Assembly: GCA_018524725.1 (NCBI GenBank)
Contig: JAEUWP010000503.1
Coordinates: forward strand, 179,758 to 243,757
From: Podaxis mareebaensis
Lineage: Eukaryota > Basidiomycota > Agaricomycetes > Agaricales > Agaricaceae
Reading direction: 5' to 3'
DNA: 64,000 bases
Part shown: piece by piece, positions 34,744 through 47,868 of the stretch
Layout: every line of letters starts with the position of its first letter
Position numbering within the stretch: the stretch's first letter is position 1
Notes under the pieces: generated by a model
What the model saw: the letters and a program-made list of their open reading frames with translations, nothing else
What the model was told of the DNA's origin: nothing
The model's database searches: none
Program-made: the position numbers and the translations under genes

Positions 34744-36863
34744 GTGTAGCGAGTCGAGCCGTCTATGTGATGTGCAGACGGGGGTAGGGAGGGAGAAAGG
34801 GAGGATGGGAGGAAAAGAGGAAAGAAGCTAAAAGTAGGTCAGAAGAGGATACAAGCGGGGCATCGGACCATTTATGATTTTACTTCACAACCCTGAATGT
34901 TATCCTCTCCACCTTGCCTCTCGTCTTCCATCTCCGCCTTTTTACCTCAGTCTTTGCCTCTATCGTACCATCTTCCGACCTTCATCAGCCTATCTAAACG
35001 TTAATTTAGTATAAGAATTTTCATATTTGCTCAGAGACGGCTTTTACGCTCTCGTATCCAGGAGACTGAATTAATTATCATTGGTCTTGAAATTTTTACA
35101 TAGCGATGTACACACGCTAAGGACGCAACATGGTCGTGTCGTGCACGTCGTAGCGTTGTTGCGTTCCGTTCCGGACGCAAGTTCATACTGATGCATACAC
35201 GGCATACGCACACAGCCTGTGCCCAACCACGCCTCTTCCCCGGGAACCACCCGAACGGCGAAGTGCACCCAAGCCCCGTCTTGAGGGCCTCGACGCACCA
35301 CTTTCAATGTACATAACGCTACATAATGCTACCACTTAAGGCGATTAGCTAGTTAACCAGGGCTACCCGACTCTGTGGCCATGTGGTTGATCAACTGATC
35401 AACACCTGTCAGACTTTTCCTGTCTGAGCACGGGACTGAGCGAAGCTATTGGGCCAGCGAAGGGTCAACAAGTCACATTATTTGTTCACCATTCAATTTT
35501 TAACACGCTGGTAATCTGGTGTGGGGATTCGTGTTGGGAAGCGACCCGTACCCGAAGAAGAGGCTGGAGAATGTTTATGCGTTGTAAAGACTCGAGGTGT
35601 GGACTAGAACGGTGTGGGATTACCACGGAGGGTTCAGTACGATGTTGGATGTGCGTATGATACGCGCTACGCGTCAGTCGTCACTTGTCGTTTACCCCCA
35701 TCGTCGACGTCACGTTCCGCGGGTGTTGGAAAGTGCCAGGACAAAGTCCGGCGTTCATCATCAACGCTCATGAATCAACAAGACGTCAACCGTCGAATCC
35801 AGATCACCACTGGCGCTTGTTTTCTCGACAAAACTGGGTTCCTCGGTCTTAATCATCAATGACGATTGGAGGCGAGTTAGTTCGGCGTGCCGTGGGCGTG
35901 CAGAAGATCAGATGGGGATGCGTACAGAGGTTGTCTGATGGGAAGTGTTGCGAGATGTCAGGAGCTGAACGCCGAACGCTAAGGTAGGGGATGCCCGAGA
36001 GTCTTTCGGGAAGTTCCTTGGCGACTACGGGATAGGGCTCAACGAGCGGGGTTGTGGAGGTGGCTGGAGTGATGATCCTGAGGCGTAGTGGGAGTATCCC
36101 AGTACACGGGCGGACATGAAATGTTAATAATAGTCGTAATAGTAGTTCATGAAGGATTAATAAAAGAGGACAAATTGTGGAGGGGACGTCGGGGTTCGGG
36201 ACGGATGGCGCTTGATGGAATGGTAAAAATCACAAAGTCCTTAGTGCTACGTTCCTAGAGGTGGTAATTTCCCAGAAGTCGGGACTTGTGCAATGGCCTC
36301 TTTTTTTTTTTCCTACCAAGTCCACAGGCCGCTCTCTAGCACTTCTGCAATGATTTCCTCCTCGTCGTGAAATTTATCGGGTAGATGCCTTGAATGGAGT
36401 TGGGGAACAAAAATAACCGGAAGAAAATCACAATGCTCCAGAACGATTGGTTAGGTGATCGGATGTCAAACAAGAGACTTGTGAAGCTGGATGTGAGCTC
36501 GACGCCGCGACGCCTTCTACCCTGTTTTGCATCACAGGAAGTATTCGACGTCGTGATATGTCGTGATTAACAGAACATACCGCTGCTTATCGCAGCAGCG
36601 GGTCCTTTCGACCAAGTATTCGTGATCTCTATTCTTCTCTCTTCTCCCGTGGTACTGCTTTTCGTTCCCGGTCACGTTCTCATCACTACCACGCCCACTT
36701 CCAATCCCGGTAAAATAGGCCACCCCTCACCGGTAATTGGCATCCGATATAGCCGTGCCTTCCCCTGTTCTTGAACCATCCCACACGACCACTCACACTC
36801 AGGTACATATAAGTACGTGCCTAGTCTCTTTCCCTCCACTTCCGACTCTTCTCGTATTCTACA
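34744..36863. other. intergenic, no gene seen
   Basis: Two kb between divergent genes. Only short frames. A T-run is at about 36301-36311. A TATAAG box at 36808-36813 and an inverted CCAAT near 36734 probably belong to the SDR gene downstream. Confidence 0.55.
36808..36813 (+). promoter_or_regulatory. TATA box of the SDR gene
   Basis: TATAAG 51-56 bases before ATG 36864. Placement is typical for fungal start regions; use is inferred. Confidence 0.45.
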
Positions 36864-38149
36864 ATGGCTGATCGACTCTCACAAGTTTCTGGGCACCTCT
36901 CGAACACCCATGGGAGGGGTTTGCTGGCCGGTGAAGTTGCGATTATTACAGGTATGTGGTCCCATCTTTTTCCTGCTGAGGTGATACTCAAACACTTCGG
37001 TTTGGGCAGGTGCCGGTCAGGTATGTTGAATCTATGCTCGGTGCGAGATCGCAAGTTGCTGAGGAGGGATTTTGTAGGGCATCGGCAAGAGCTGTGCTGT
37101 CCTTTTTGCTAAGGAAGGCGCAAAGGTCGTTATTAGCGAGTGCGCTCTCCTTCCTCCTCTCTCATGTTCTGCATCTGAGCTGAGGGGTTGATTCGTGTTC
37201 CAGTATTGATGAGAAACGCCTAGCGGATGTCGCGAAAGAGATTCAAGCGTTCGGTGGAGATGTGTTAGCCGTTGCTGGTGATGTCGGCGCTGATGATTTC
37301 CCGAAGAAGATTGTGGATGCTACTGTTCAGTACGTATTGTCTTGTGATACAGACGTCCTTAGGATGTTGAGCACCTGGTGCGTAGGAAGTACGGCAAGAT
37401 TAACCACATTGTGAACAATGGTGAGTGGTTTTCGGAATTTAGGGGGAAAGATACTGATAAAGTTATGTTGCGCAGCTGGCTTCACTTTCGACAAGATGCT
37501 TCACACTACACCTGATGATGCCTTTGACATCATCCTGAAGATTCACGTCCGTGCTCCATTCAGGCTCATCCGCCAGGCAGCCCCCTACTTCCGCGTCAAG
37601 GTAACATCTTCCCCTTACTTCCATCCAACCTATTCAACCCCTTAAATAGGGCGACAACCGCGAAAATCGTTCCATCATCAACGTCTCCTCAACCTCAGGT
37701 CTTCACGGCAACGTCGGCCAAGCCAACTACGCCGCTGCAAAATCTGCCGTTATCGGTCTCACCAAAACCATCGCAAAAGAATGGGGTCCCTTTGGCGTAC
37801 GCGCCAACACCATCGCATTTGGTCTCATACACACACGGTTGACCGCTTCCAAGGAGGCAGGCGTGACCATTGAGATTGAGGGGAAGAAGGTTGCATTGGG
37901 CGTTCCAGGGGCGCAGAGACCCACCGGAGATGCGGCTGCCAAAAACCCCGAGGCCTATCCTCTGATCCCCTTGAGGAGGGGTGCTTCGCCCGATGAGGCT
38001 GCTTCGGCTGTGCTTTTGTATGTTGTTTTTTTGTCGTTTTGGGTCTTGAAACGGTTTTGATTGTGGTTCGTTTTTTTAGCCTTGCTTCGCCTCTTGCGTC
38101 GTATGTCTCTGGGCACACCCTTGAGGTCACTGGTGGTGCAGGTATCTGA
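36864..38149 (+). CDS. short-chain dehydrogenase/reductase (FabG-like)
   Basis: Eight exons: 36864-36951, 37010-37020, 37078-37139, 37204-37329, 37386-37420, 37476-37600, 37650-38017 and 38080-38149; 294 residues. The Rossmann motif TGAGQGIG is split by two introns, with an 11-base micro-exon in between. Others are GDVGADDFPKKIVD (adenine-site Asp), INHIVNNAGFTFDKML (NNAG), SIINVSSTSGLHGNVGQ (catalytic Ser), ANYAAAKSAVIGLTKTIAKE (YxxxK), EWGPFGVRANTIAFGLIHT, then YVSGHTLEVTGGAGI at the end. It is a classical NAD(P)-dependent SDR. The insert between GLIHTRLTAS and IPLRRGASPDEAAS is longer than in bacterial FabG, as in many fungal homologues annotated as 3-oxoacyl-ACP reductase. Substrate unknown. 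Confidence 0.9.
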
Positions 38150-41100
38150 GTTTTGTGCCCTAAAGGGAAATCTGAAGCGAGATAGGGGCTTTATATTTAT
38201 TGACAAATCGTGTAATGGATATTTCAGCCGTGTTCATGCTATATGTCGTGTATCAGTGGCAGTTACGCAATCATATGTGCAACTAACACGGTGAGCTCGG
38301 CTGATGGGAAGATATGAAAGAAATGTTGGCACTCAGCGCTACGCGCGGAGCTTGGTTGATTTAATGGAACCGTGATCAGCTCTCAGACCCTCAGGGTTTT
38401 TATTTGCAAAGTTAAATGGGCGCTAGATTCCGCCGACGCTGGGTGTCAACCCACCCGTGTAGATCTGCAGGATAACCCGGCGGAACGACGGGACGAAGGC
38501 TCAGGAGTGAGCGGGGAGTCAGGAAAGAGGTGTCTTGAGTCGTTGAACAGTCAGTGTAATTAGGCCAAATCCAGAAAACATCTATGTTAAGACATCTATT
38601 GCTCTTCCTAAGCGTAGGGTAGGAACATCACAGACGAGATCACTACCCAGAGGGTCTCTAGATCTAGGGAGATGGCCCACTATAGAAGTGCGTGACTTTC
38701 CAACAACCAGACAACTCGACGCAATGGAGCCTTCATACTCCCATCTCCACCTCCTTTCATGGCACCACAAGCCCTTCACTCCTCTTGTCCGCAAATCTCA
38801 AGCTCTTTTCTCGGCAAAGATACTCCGGAAGCCACATATCTGCAGGGCTGATTACACCCGAACTTTAACCCCTCAGCGCCTCATGTCAGAAGAAACAACC
38901 CCGCTGCCTCATGTGCTATCTATGCCAAAACACCATGGGAAAACAGATAGATTTGCCCGTTTGCGTTCTGCTGCTTCCGAGGTCTTGGTCGTCCCTCTCA
39001 GGCTTTCGGTCTCAATCTCACAAATACGCAGTTCTCCTTCCGATAATGATTGGCCTTCTGCGCAGTTCCCTTCTGGTGGCCGAGGCCTGCCTGACTCGTC
39101 CCTGGATGTGTGGTGATGGACGGATTCATGATGATAATGTGATTGACATGGGAGCCTCTTCGGGAGTGCCAACTGCAGGGAGAGATAGACGTGAACCAAT
39201 GTGTTGTGTCCATTGTGCTATGATTATCACTCTTCGGCTGCTTTGAGAAGGACGTGTGTATGGGTATGGGATGCTTGGATTGGGTGGATTGCGGCACCCA
39301 CTGTCTGTGTTGGACTTGGGGGCCTTGGGTGGAGGAAAGGAGGGACAAGAATAACAAGCTTCTCGGTGGAAACAAAGTTTTACGCGACCGTAGTCGAGTG
39401 AGGACATGTGTGTAGCGTGTGCACTGTGTTACGCTCAATGTTCTATGTCTGGTCCTCGCTCCCTGGTTTGGGGCTCGGGTCCGCATTTGGTTTTGGATTT
39501 TGGGTTTGGGCCTGTGACCCAAAAGCATTGTTGGATTGTTTTTCCCCCGTTCCTTCCTCCTTTTCCCTACTCCTCGGATCTCGCTTTTGGCTACTCTTAT
39601 AGGCCGCAACAGTTTGCGCCTTTGCGAGAGGAACGGCAGGGTCCAAGGCTGTGATGAGCTTAACCGTGGAACATCTAAACATTCGGACTTATTTCCCAAC
39701 CGTGCGGGTGTGAATATGAAAGTGAAAGGGGAAATGAAGCTGGTCTCGAGTCGACATTGATGTTGGCGGTGATGGAATGAAGGGACCCCTAGGTTATTTC
39801 CGAATCGCACGAAAAGCAACGGAAAACAGGGATGGTCGCCGATGTACCCGACATATCCTGTTTATTAAAGGCCTCGAGGCGAAGAGAGTCGTAGACGACA
39901 GGCCAATCGACAATACTCCCCTGTCATAGCGCATTTTAGATCAGGAGCATATGATATTTTCAACCCGGTCCTTGCGGTCTTTGTCGCATAATGACATGAC
40001 GTGAGGTCTGGGGACCCTTTGAGAAGGATCTCGCCGTGGGATTGGGTAGGCCCCTGGGACCTGTGGACGCGCAGAGCACTGCAATTACTGGATTGCGACG
40101 ACGGGTTTGGAAATGACTGACTCTCGTCAACCCATCACAGACGCATACAAGTGCGATCAGAAGGTGTCTTCGGGCGTGTGGGTTGTATATGTATATTGCT
40201 TCTGATCTTGACCAATCAAGATTTGAAATCTTCTTCTGGCTTGACAGCGAAGAACTCGCGTAGGACTTTGCGGGCTATTCTTGACATACATAGACTCTCT
40301 GCTTTATTGTCTCCGTTGTTCTGGTTATTATTGGGTATTCGCCGTTTGCTCCAAATGTCCCTTGGTTTGCCTTACTCCTGCCAAAAGGCATAACGGGAAG
40401 AGGAGAAGGAGCACCCGTGTCATCGAGGGATAACGAATGGTGTACATAAGGGTAACCATAGGCCCAATTCTATGGCTCGGACTAGTCTGCACTGATGCTA
40501 GACGATATTGTATTGCTCTTGTCGCCCAAGGGTGATGTAACGGCGATTGAGACCGCAAGACCATTAGCGTACGCAGAGAACATTTCCGCGTACCGAATCA
40601 TGACGTTTTCGGGAAAGACTATCCTAAATGAAATTGCCGGTCGACAGGACTTACACGCTTATGTAGTTCAGCGTGGAGAGGAAATCACTTGAAATTTGGG
40701 GTACGGACGTATCCTATGGGCGGCACGCGGAACAGTGGTCGCGGACTTTTAAAGTGCATCAACGGGCCCCCTCGTTGTGTTGTCGCCACTGGACTCGGTG
40801 TTCCCGAGAAAACTCAGAATCTGGGACAAGCTCATTTAACCTTTCTGGTGCATACTTGGCCAAGGAAGTGGGCGACAGGTGACATACGGGGTAGGCGAAA
40901 GGGATGGAGCGGTGTCTCGTAATGGTCACTTCATCGATATCGATAACAACTCAATCCGTAAGCCCGCAAGCCTTAGATCGCTAGCTTGTCTGTACGGAAG
41001 CAAGGTCTCACTCACACATAGATCTATCGGATCAAGATCCGCTTCCCCCTACTTCTATAAATGGCCGCTGCAACTTCGTCACTTGTCCTCCTCACCGGAC

Positions 41101-41153
41101 TCTCCTCGACTTTTCGTTTTCCTGTACTTTTTGTTGGAGTTATTGTCGTTGAC
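38150..41153. other. intergenic, no gene seen
   Basis: Three kb. A long minus-strand frame (about 39819-38998) begins with TTG and has no recognisable motif. A TATAAA box lies at 41056-41061. Confidence 0.5.
41056..41061 (+). promoter_or_regulatory. TATA box of FKBP12 copy C
   Basis: TATAAA, 93-98 bases before ATG 41154. Inferred from position. Confidence 0.45.
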
Positions 41154-41700
41154 ATGGGTGTCGAAATTGTCCGTCTACAACCGGGCGATGGCAAGACGTT
41201 CCCCCGGCAAGGAGGTGCTTCCACCAATGCTGTTGGGCTTTGTTCCTGAGTTGACATTTGAATGTTGTAGACAAGGTCAAGATAAACTACACAGGCACCC
41301 TCCTCGATGGCAAGAAGTTCGACTCGAGCGTTGACCAGTGAGTCTAACGTAGACTTCACCGGGTCTACATCTCATCATGTCTACCCAGTGGTGACAAACC
41401 ATTCGTGACACAAATTGGTGTCGGGAAAGTCATCAGAGGGTGGGATGAAGGTATTCGCTTCGATACAATCCTCGGATTGCCCTATTGACCCCTCGCATCG
41501 TAGGCGTGACAAGGCTGTCCAAGGGCGAGAAGGCGCTGTTAATTGTCACGCCCGACTATGTGCGTCGAACTTTACATGTCCCTTAATCTCCGGTCTTACG
41601 ATACTCTAAAACACAGGCCTACGGCGCACGAGGTTTTCCACCGTTCATCCCGCCCAATGCCACCCTCAAGTTTGAGGTTGAACTTCTCGATGTGGTATAG
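41154..41700 (+). CDS. FPR1: FKBP12-type peptidyl-prolyl isomerase, copy C
   Basis: Five exons: 41154-41214, 41271-41337, 41389-41450, 41504-41559 and 41617-41700; 109 residues. [104 protein letters not shown]. All FKBP12 pocket positions are kept, including Gln of VTQIGVG, which is a stop in copy B. Unlike copies A, B and D the start codon is joined directly to GGT: the 3-base first exon and its intron are missing. It is stopped by TAG, showing TAG is a normal stop codon here. Exon 3 is one codon longer than in A and D. Of the four copies this reads most like standard fungal FKBP12. Confidence 0.92.
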
Positions 41701-44320
41701 AGTCCATGTGCTTTCTGGACGTAGTTGTTTCTTTTCTCATCTTATCATTTTTGGGCTTTGGGGGAGGTGTCGAGCACCTCCGCTATATTCTCGTTTCTTT
41801 GCGCTTTCTTTCCACTGCAGCACGAACCACCGCTCTCTCCCTTTACGATTGTCACGGCCCACTAGCATCTTCCACTTTACGCTTTGGCGTATGCATTATG
41901 CTCCTACATCTTGCACCTCGTGTACTCATTGCCACGCATCACATTCCTCATAGAGACATTTTGTGTATTGCACCAATGCACTACTTAAGCTTTGAAATTA
42001 CTTAACACAGCCTGGCTTTCATTTTGCGAAGTATCAGCAAGTATTATTGCACTCTATGCAGACCAGAGCATGATGTCCCCCCTCGGCTCCGACTATACCC
42101 TTATGTTGTTGCTGTACGCAACACTAATTATAACGCCCTTAAGGGGATGATGTCAGATTGGGAATAGATGGTTGTTTATTAGGACTCCCTCGAGGCTCAG
42201 GACGATTAAAGTTGTTCCTTGGCTTTCGATCGAACTGATCACAAACACAATAGGATGCACACAGCTAGGCTATCGTTCGCCTGCATTCTGTCAGACGGCG
42301 GGGCTGCTGCCGAGTGCTGACTCAATTTAGACGCAGCACGCTAGCCTTGGAGGACTCTTTCCTCCTGGTCCAGCATGGCTCGGTGATAGCCATAACTAAC
42401 CTCCAGAGTCTAATCTCTCGGTCTATCTGATGATAATCACGATCAATGGTCCCGTGGAATGAGACCATGGAAAGCCCTTTCGCATGGTCTGTCATATACC
42501 GATCTTGGTATTTCCCTAGGATAACTCGGTCCATGGGACATCGGGTGGACCGGCTGACATATATGGGGTAAGTTGATTGTCGGTATGAAAGTCGGATTGT
42601 TTGATGCACGTCTGGTTTGTGTTTGATATGCATGCCCTTAAAGTTTAAGTGGTGGTTGAAGCGGCGGTCATATGACGCGGAGACAGCTGAATTTGAAGCG
42701 AAGAGAGACGATGTCGTAAGATGGATGGATAATAATGCAGTTGCCCGTGATGCTAAAGTTATTGAAGGCGATCATTGGCGTGATCAAGTGAGATCTACTT
42801 GTATCAGTCTTCCTAACTAGGTCGATTGCACTGTGAAGGCATCTCGGTGATAGTGATTCGTATCGCATACAGTGTGGTTTTAGTCGGCTTCTCCACTAGA
42901 TTTGCAATATCGAGGAAGTGACGGAAGGAGATTTTTCTATCGTTCAAAGTTCGTCCATAAACCAGGCGATCCCGGAGCAGCTATTGATCCCATGAAACGT
43001 GTTGTACTTGTTATTCCCATAGTCAGAGGCGGTAGAATAATACGTCAACGCGAAAGAGAAGTTCAGCTTGCCTTCCGTTGTTCTGAATCCTGGTTCTTGG
43101 TCATTAACCATCTTCGAAAATTTGCCACAGTTAGACAAGCGGTGCACACGCAACAATCACGGCTCTTTTCCTGAACAATGCACGTAGGGCTGGCGTCAAC
43201 CGGACAACATAATTCTCGCGCTACGGACGTGCGAAGACATTAGAAGTCCTGTCAACTCGGAATGAATTCGAGAACGATATAGTAAGGGCGAGTCATCAGA
43301 CAGTGGAGGCGCTCAGGCTCCAAGCTCCAAGCACTTCATTAGCAAGTTCTTGGATCGGCACCAGCTCTCAGGTGAGCGTTCAAGGAGATTGTGATTTTGT
43401 TCATATCGTAACGCTAGTATGGGTAGACAAGCCTGCTTCGTCAGGTCAAGTGAGCTCTATTTGATAAATATGACGATCGGGTTCCTATTTTTACGTTGCG
43501 CTTGGACTGCTATGGTAGGCTGCTGCGGAGGTTATCGGTGTATGTTTTCTGGTCACGCACAATCGAGTGGCAAGAAGGGCGAATGGTTGGTGGAGCGGGA
43601 GCAGTCAGCATGATTCTCGTGAGATGCTGGAGCCGCGATGCAATTGGGGTCGATTATAACTTGATAGCGGTAACTTTATCGCTGGATGGTTTAGGGGCGT
43701 TCCGGTTATCTTAGGCTGAGCACGTGACCAGACGCTTCAGGTTGAGAGTTCTTTCCGAGGAGATGGGAATGAACAGCTGTATACGGGCTTTCCTTGATCG
43801 TCATACGATATGACTGGAGTGGGAAGTGCTGAGACTTTGTTGCATGGATACATCCTGAGCTTATTTCTTGCGACATTTTTCCAGTACAGAGCCCTTTAAC
43901 AACATGTTCACCGGGATAAGTGTTCAGTGTATGGATAGGAGTGATGCATCACAAATGACGAGGGATGCCATTGTAATCACCCCGCAATCGATATCAGATA
44001 TCGATAAGGATTGAGTGCTGTGTCTCTGATTACCCCCCGGACTCGGAATAGAATTCGCTGCTCTTTCTTGGAACGTATGAAATTGTGAGGTGGAATCATC
44101 AAATGGGATACTGCATTCGTCGATCTTGATACACTGATGAACCAAGATCCAGCCCCCAAGTCGATCTAGAGAGCCCTCGAATTCTCCAGTGGAAGCAGAT
44201 GCGGTTGTGCGGTATATATACTGCCGGATTACCAATGGATAGACCCCCCAACAAGTGATCGATTACTTCGTCTCAAAGCTTCATCACTCCCTCTTTCATT
44301 TCTACATATCCTTCTTAGTT
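41701..44320. other. intergenic between FKBP12 copies C and D
   Basis: No gene recognised on either strand; only short frames without motifs. TATATATA at 44213-44220 is probably the copy D promoter. Confidence 0.5.
44213..44220 (+). promoter_or_regulatory. TATA box of FKBP12 copy D
   Basis: TATATATA, 101-108 bases before ATG 44321. Inferred from position. Confidence 0.4.
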
Positions 44321-44934
44321 ATGGTGCGGCGTTCGCTTTGTCCCTCGGCTCTGGTTCTCACTTTGACCCATACTCCGATGCGCTGTGTAGGGTGTTACTG
44401 TTGAGAGGATCAGTCCTGGAGACGGAAAGAACTTCCCGAAGAAGGGCGGTGCGTTGTAAAATGCCTCCCTCAACATTGTTCCACTCATTCTTAAGTAGAT
44501 AAGGTTCGGATGCACTATGTCGGAACATTGGAAAATGGGACCGTCTTTGATTCTAGTCGGGATCGGTACGTAGCTGGAAGCGAAGCAATGTTCAGTCAAT
44601 TGATAACACCTCTTCCAGAAACAAGCCTTTCGACACTAAGATCGGTGTAGGCGCTGTTATCAGAGGTTGGGATGAAGGTATCGTTCTGTGGTCTTTATCG
44701 TCTTCACAAGCCTGACATCAATCTCCTAGGTGTCCCCCAGCTATCAGTCGGCGAAAAGGCTAAGTTGATCATTACACCAGACTATGTACGTGCCTTCCCA
44801 CTGGAAGCAGCGTCATACGTTTTAATTTACACATTTATTCGTCCCAGGGGTACGGTGCAGGCGGCTATCCGCCAGTCATCCCACCTAACTCAAAATTGAC
44901 TTTCGAGGTTGAGCTTTTGGCAATTAACCCCTGA
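44321..44934 (+). CDS. FPR1: FKBP12-type peptidyl-prolyl isomerase, copy D
   Basis: Six exons: 44321-44323 (ATG only), 44391-44448, 44499-44565, 44619-44677, 44730-44785 and 44848-44934; 109 residues. [106 protein letters not shown]. Tyr, Phe-Asp, Phe, Val-Ile and Trp pocket residues are present. Exons 2-5 have the same lengths as copy A (58, 67, 59 and 56). Together with A and C this gives three apparently working FKBP12 genes in 31 kb. Confidence 0.92.
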
Positions 44935-47037
44935 GATAATCTTTCTATTGGGTCGCACGACAATTGGAAGAAGCAATAAACATTTTTGGAAAGCCTTATA
45001 TTATGTAATTTGATGTCTGCTGGACCTCTACCAACCTTCTCAGTGGATGCACTGAATGGAGTTGCCCATGTGTCTGGTCTCCCGTAATACAAACTACAGC
45101 ATACTGAGACTGAGCTCGGCAGCCGGTGGGGATAGATTAACCTGGAGGCATAGATATCCGTACAGGTACTCCTCCACTCCCTTCACAAGCTTACTGTTGC
45201 TTGTTTTGTTTGTTCTACAACTCATCTCACATTGCTGGCAACTCGAGCATGGCAAATAAAAGCACCCGAGTTTGTTCAGCCTCGGACGAGGCTTGACGAA
45301 AGCAAATTCATGATATGGGCCAGGAGACCTTAATTTGATCTGCGTGATCGCGCAGGATTTTTGCCGCACGATTCTCGTCATTAGTTCTTGCACATCGAAG
45401 CACGCATATAGTTTGCTACCATTTCTTTAACCATTTCTGCCGCATTCGCATCGTCATTAGGTGTGTTCTCTCAGACCTCCCTCAATCTAGTACAGTCGGA
45501 AAGTCAATAGATGTGATGATGGCGTAACAGGCGTGGCGTTACTGCTATGGCATCATTATTATCTGTTCGAGATCGAGGGTACTTAAGTACTTACTCGCAC
45601 GGCGGCATCAGAGAGGGCTTAGCAACTGCCAAAATACACCTCAGTACTCAGCCCTCTCATCTTAATGAATATTTCTCGCTCAGACTAGGCTGCTCTTGAG
45701 CCAGATTAGTCACAGTTTGTCGGCCTTGGCATTTCTACCAGCAACAGGGACCTGGCGATCTAGAAAGGTCTGTGGGCATCCCAAATTGCTTACCTTTATT
45801 CCAACGTGGATTCCTCGTCAATTCGCCGCTTCTCAAGCAACAGTCTACAGCATAGGTAATGCAACGGGAATGACGAGGAACCGCTCATAGGAATGCATTG
45901 TTTATGACGGATTCTTCAACCGCTAGCTCCGCAATGCTCAGCAACCAAGACCCGGATAGTGTGCTGGGTGCACCTAGCGAGACAGACTTGATTCAGATCC
46001 CGAGGGCCCGAGGATATCAGCTCCTGTGCCTTCACAATTCCTCGCGTTGATCACGGCTGGGTTCGCTTTATGTGCGAACGGAAGAGGCCCGGATGAACTT
46101 TCTCCTCGAACAATCACCAAAAGGGTGTGCATGAGGTCTCACCTATACCATACGCCGTTCTCGCCGTGTCTAGGCCTAATGGCAGCAACTAAAGGAGAAT
46201 TAATGACAGGTTTCACAGTTCGATGTGTTTTCCCGTCAGTTATGTCATTCAACCTTCTTCGCAATTGCAGCAATGGTCGGACTAACTCTCACGTTGAACC
46301 CCCAGCTCATCCGGATTGCATGGAAGTGGATGTAGATCGGCATAATTACTTATCTCCTCACCGCCTCTACCAGATTTTTGTTATCGTTAGACCCTTTGTA
46401 GCTAGTGAAGTCCAGTTGTATGTCCAACTGTAATCATAAGATGAATTATCGCTATGGTGTTCCCTCATCCCACGTTCTGCCAACCCTCCTCTGTGTGTTG
46501 TCAGTTTTGCTGATGGAAAGGGATTCAAATAATGAACCCCCAACCCGTTGCAGGGCGGAAGCTTCAATTGGACACCTTCCCTGAACGCGAATCTGGTGGG
46601 ATTCTGCATCTTTTGTCGGACGATTCGCGAGCTATCATTCGTCCCTGAGGACCATATATCCCTTGTGGATTTTCTTGTTAGAGGACCGCCTACGCCTATC
46701 TCCGTCACACGGCCCCCGGCTACGTCTTTAAAACAAAGTCGCCTTAGCTTCGAACTCGGTCGCCACAACTTTGTAAACCTAATCTTGTTGCGAAGGGCAC
46801 GTTTAATCATTCGCATGGTCCTCGCGGTTGTCGTAGAGAACGGCAGTCGGATCGGAGAAGCACGAAGATCTACTTGCGACAAAGCCATGGGGGGAGGGGA
46901 AAGTTGAGGCTTTGAGGGGGCGGGCACGACGGGTCCAATAACATGGGAACGAAAGGTTTGTGGCAGTAGTATCGTTGGCAGCCGAATGAATGAAGTTATA
47001 AAGGGCCGTATCAGGCTCGGATTGTTCTCTCCAGTGT
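44935..47037. other. intergenic, no gene seen
   Basis: Two kb with only short frames on both strands and no motifs; the 3' flank of APC11 lies at its right end. Confidence 0.5.
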
Positions 47038-47471
47038 CTAAGAATTGGTAGCTGAAGGAGCGGCCGGTTCCCCAACTTTCCGCTCCGCAGTTACTGGTTC
47101 ATGAATCAGTAAGTATAGCGGGTCTGTCTTTCAGTCCGTGCAAACATACCCCAAGTCCTTCGATCCATTGGACATTGTTGTTTAGACGCGGTTGTACCCA
47201 ACCATTTGAGAAGACAGTGAAGATGGAATACATGCGTGCATTCGCCCCATACTGAAGGAAGTGTTCAGTGGACTATAGGTGGAGGGAAAGGATCACATTT
47301 ACTCAGCGGACAATCATCTCCCGGCATTTTACATGACGGGCAACACCCCTCGAAAGGAACACGGCAGATACCACAAACATCGCCCTCTCCGTCTACATCA
47401 TCCGGATCATTATTTCCTGTGTTCCACCTCCATTGTGCAACGGCGTGCCAGTGTTTGACGATAACTTTCAT
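47038..47471 (-). CDS. APC11: anaphase-promoting complex subunit 11 (RING-H2)
   Basis: Three exons: 47471-47303, 47251-47150 and 47093-47038; 108 residues. MKVIVKHWHAVAQWRWNTG opens exactly as APC11 proteins do, followed by the RING-H2 ligands: DVCGICRVPFEGCCPSCKMP, DDCPLIWGECTHVFHLHCLL and KQQCPMDRRTWVTAER. APC11 is the catalytic RING subunit of the APC/C ubiquitin ligase and recruits the E2 enzyme. Reading without the second intron would replace TWVTAER by an unrelated tail, so the GTATGT donor at 47149 is used. The short C-terminal tail KVGEPAAPSATNS is slightly longer than usual. Its start region faces the coiled-coil gene at 47869. Confidence 0.93.
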
Positions 47472-47868
47472 AAGAGACCAGGCAATAAGAATATGTAGGC
47501 GGACGTAAATGGTGTAGAGTCTGAACCGGGCTCGCAATGTTGGATGGGCGGCACATCCTTGTACGCTATTTGGTCTTGTTTACGCGTCATGATTCCGCGC
47601 CATCAATAAGTACTAAATCGTGCCTCATCAAGGCTTTACCCCTATACGACGCGAAAAACAATGAAAGGCAAGTATTGCAACTACTGCAAGAGGTTACCTC
47701 CGCTCTTAATCTCTGAACGTAAGACCCCAACCTTTCAAAGCTACCCGAAGGCATCACCGGACGAACGGAAACCCTTTCGAGGGTCGCTGAATTGCTTGGC
47801 GTGAAAGAAGTGTCGTTTTCAAGGTGACGACTGTCTTGCTTCCTCCCGATGTTGTACGTGCTGACTAA
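47472..47868. other. divergent intergenic region, APC11/coiled-coil gene
   Basis: A minus-strand frame here starts with TTG and has no motif; it is treated as chance. The region should hold both promoters. Confidence 0.5.

Noticed and set aside
38998..39819. 273-codon minus-strand frame
   Set aside because: Begins with TTG, has no recognisable motif and no supporting exon structure.
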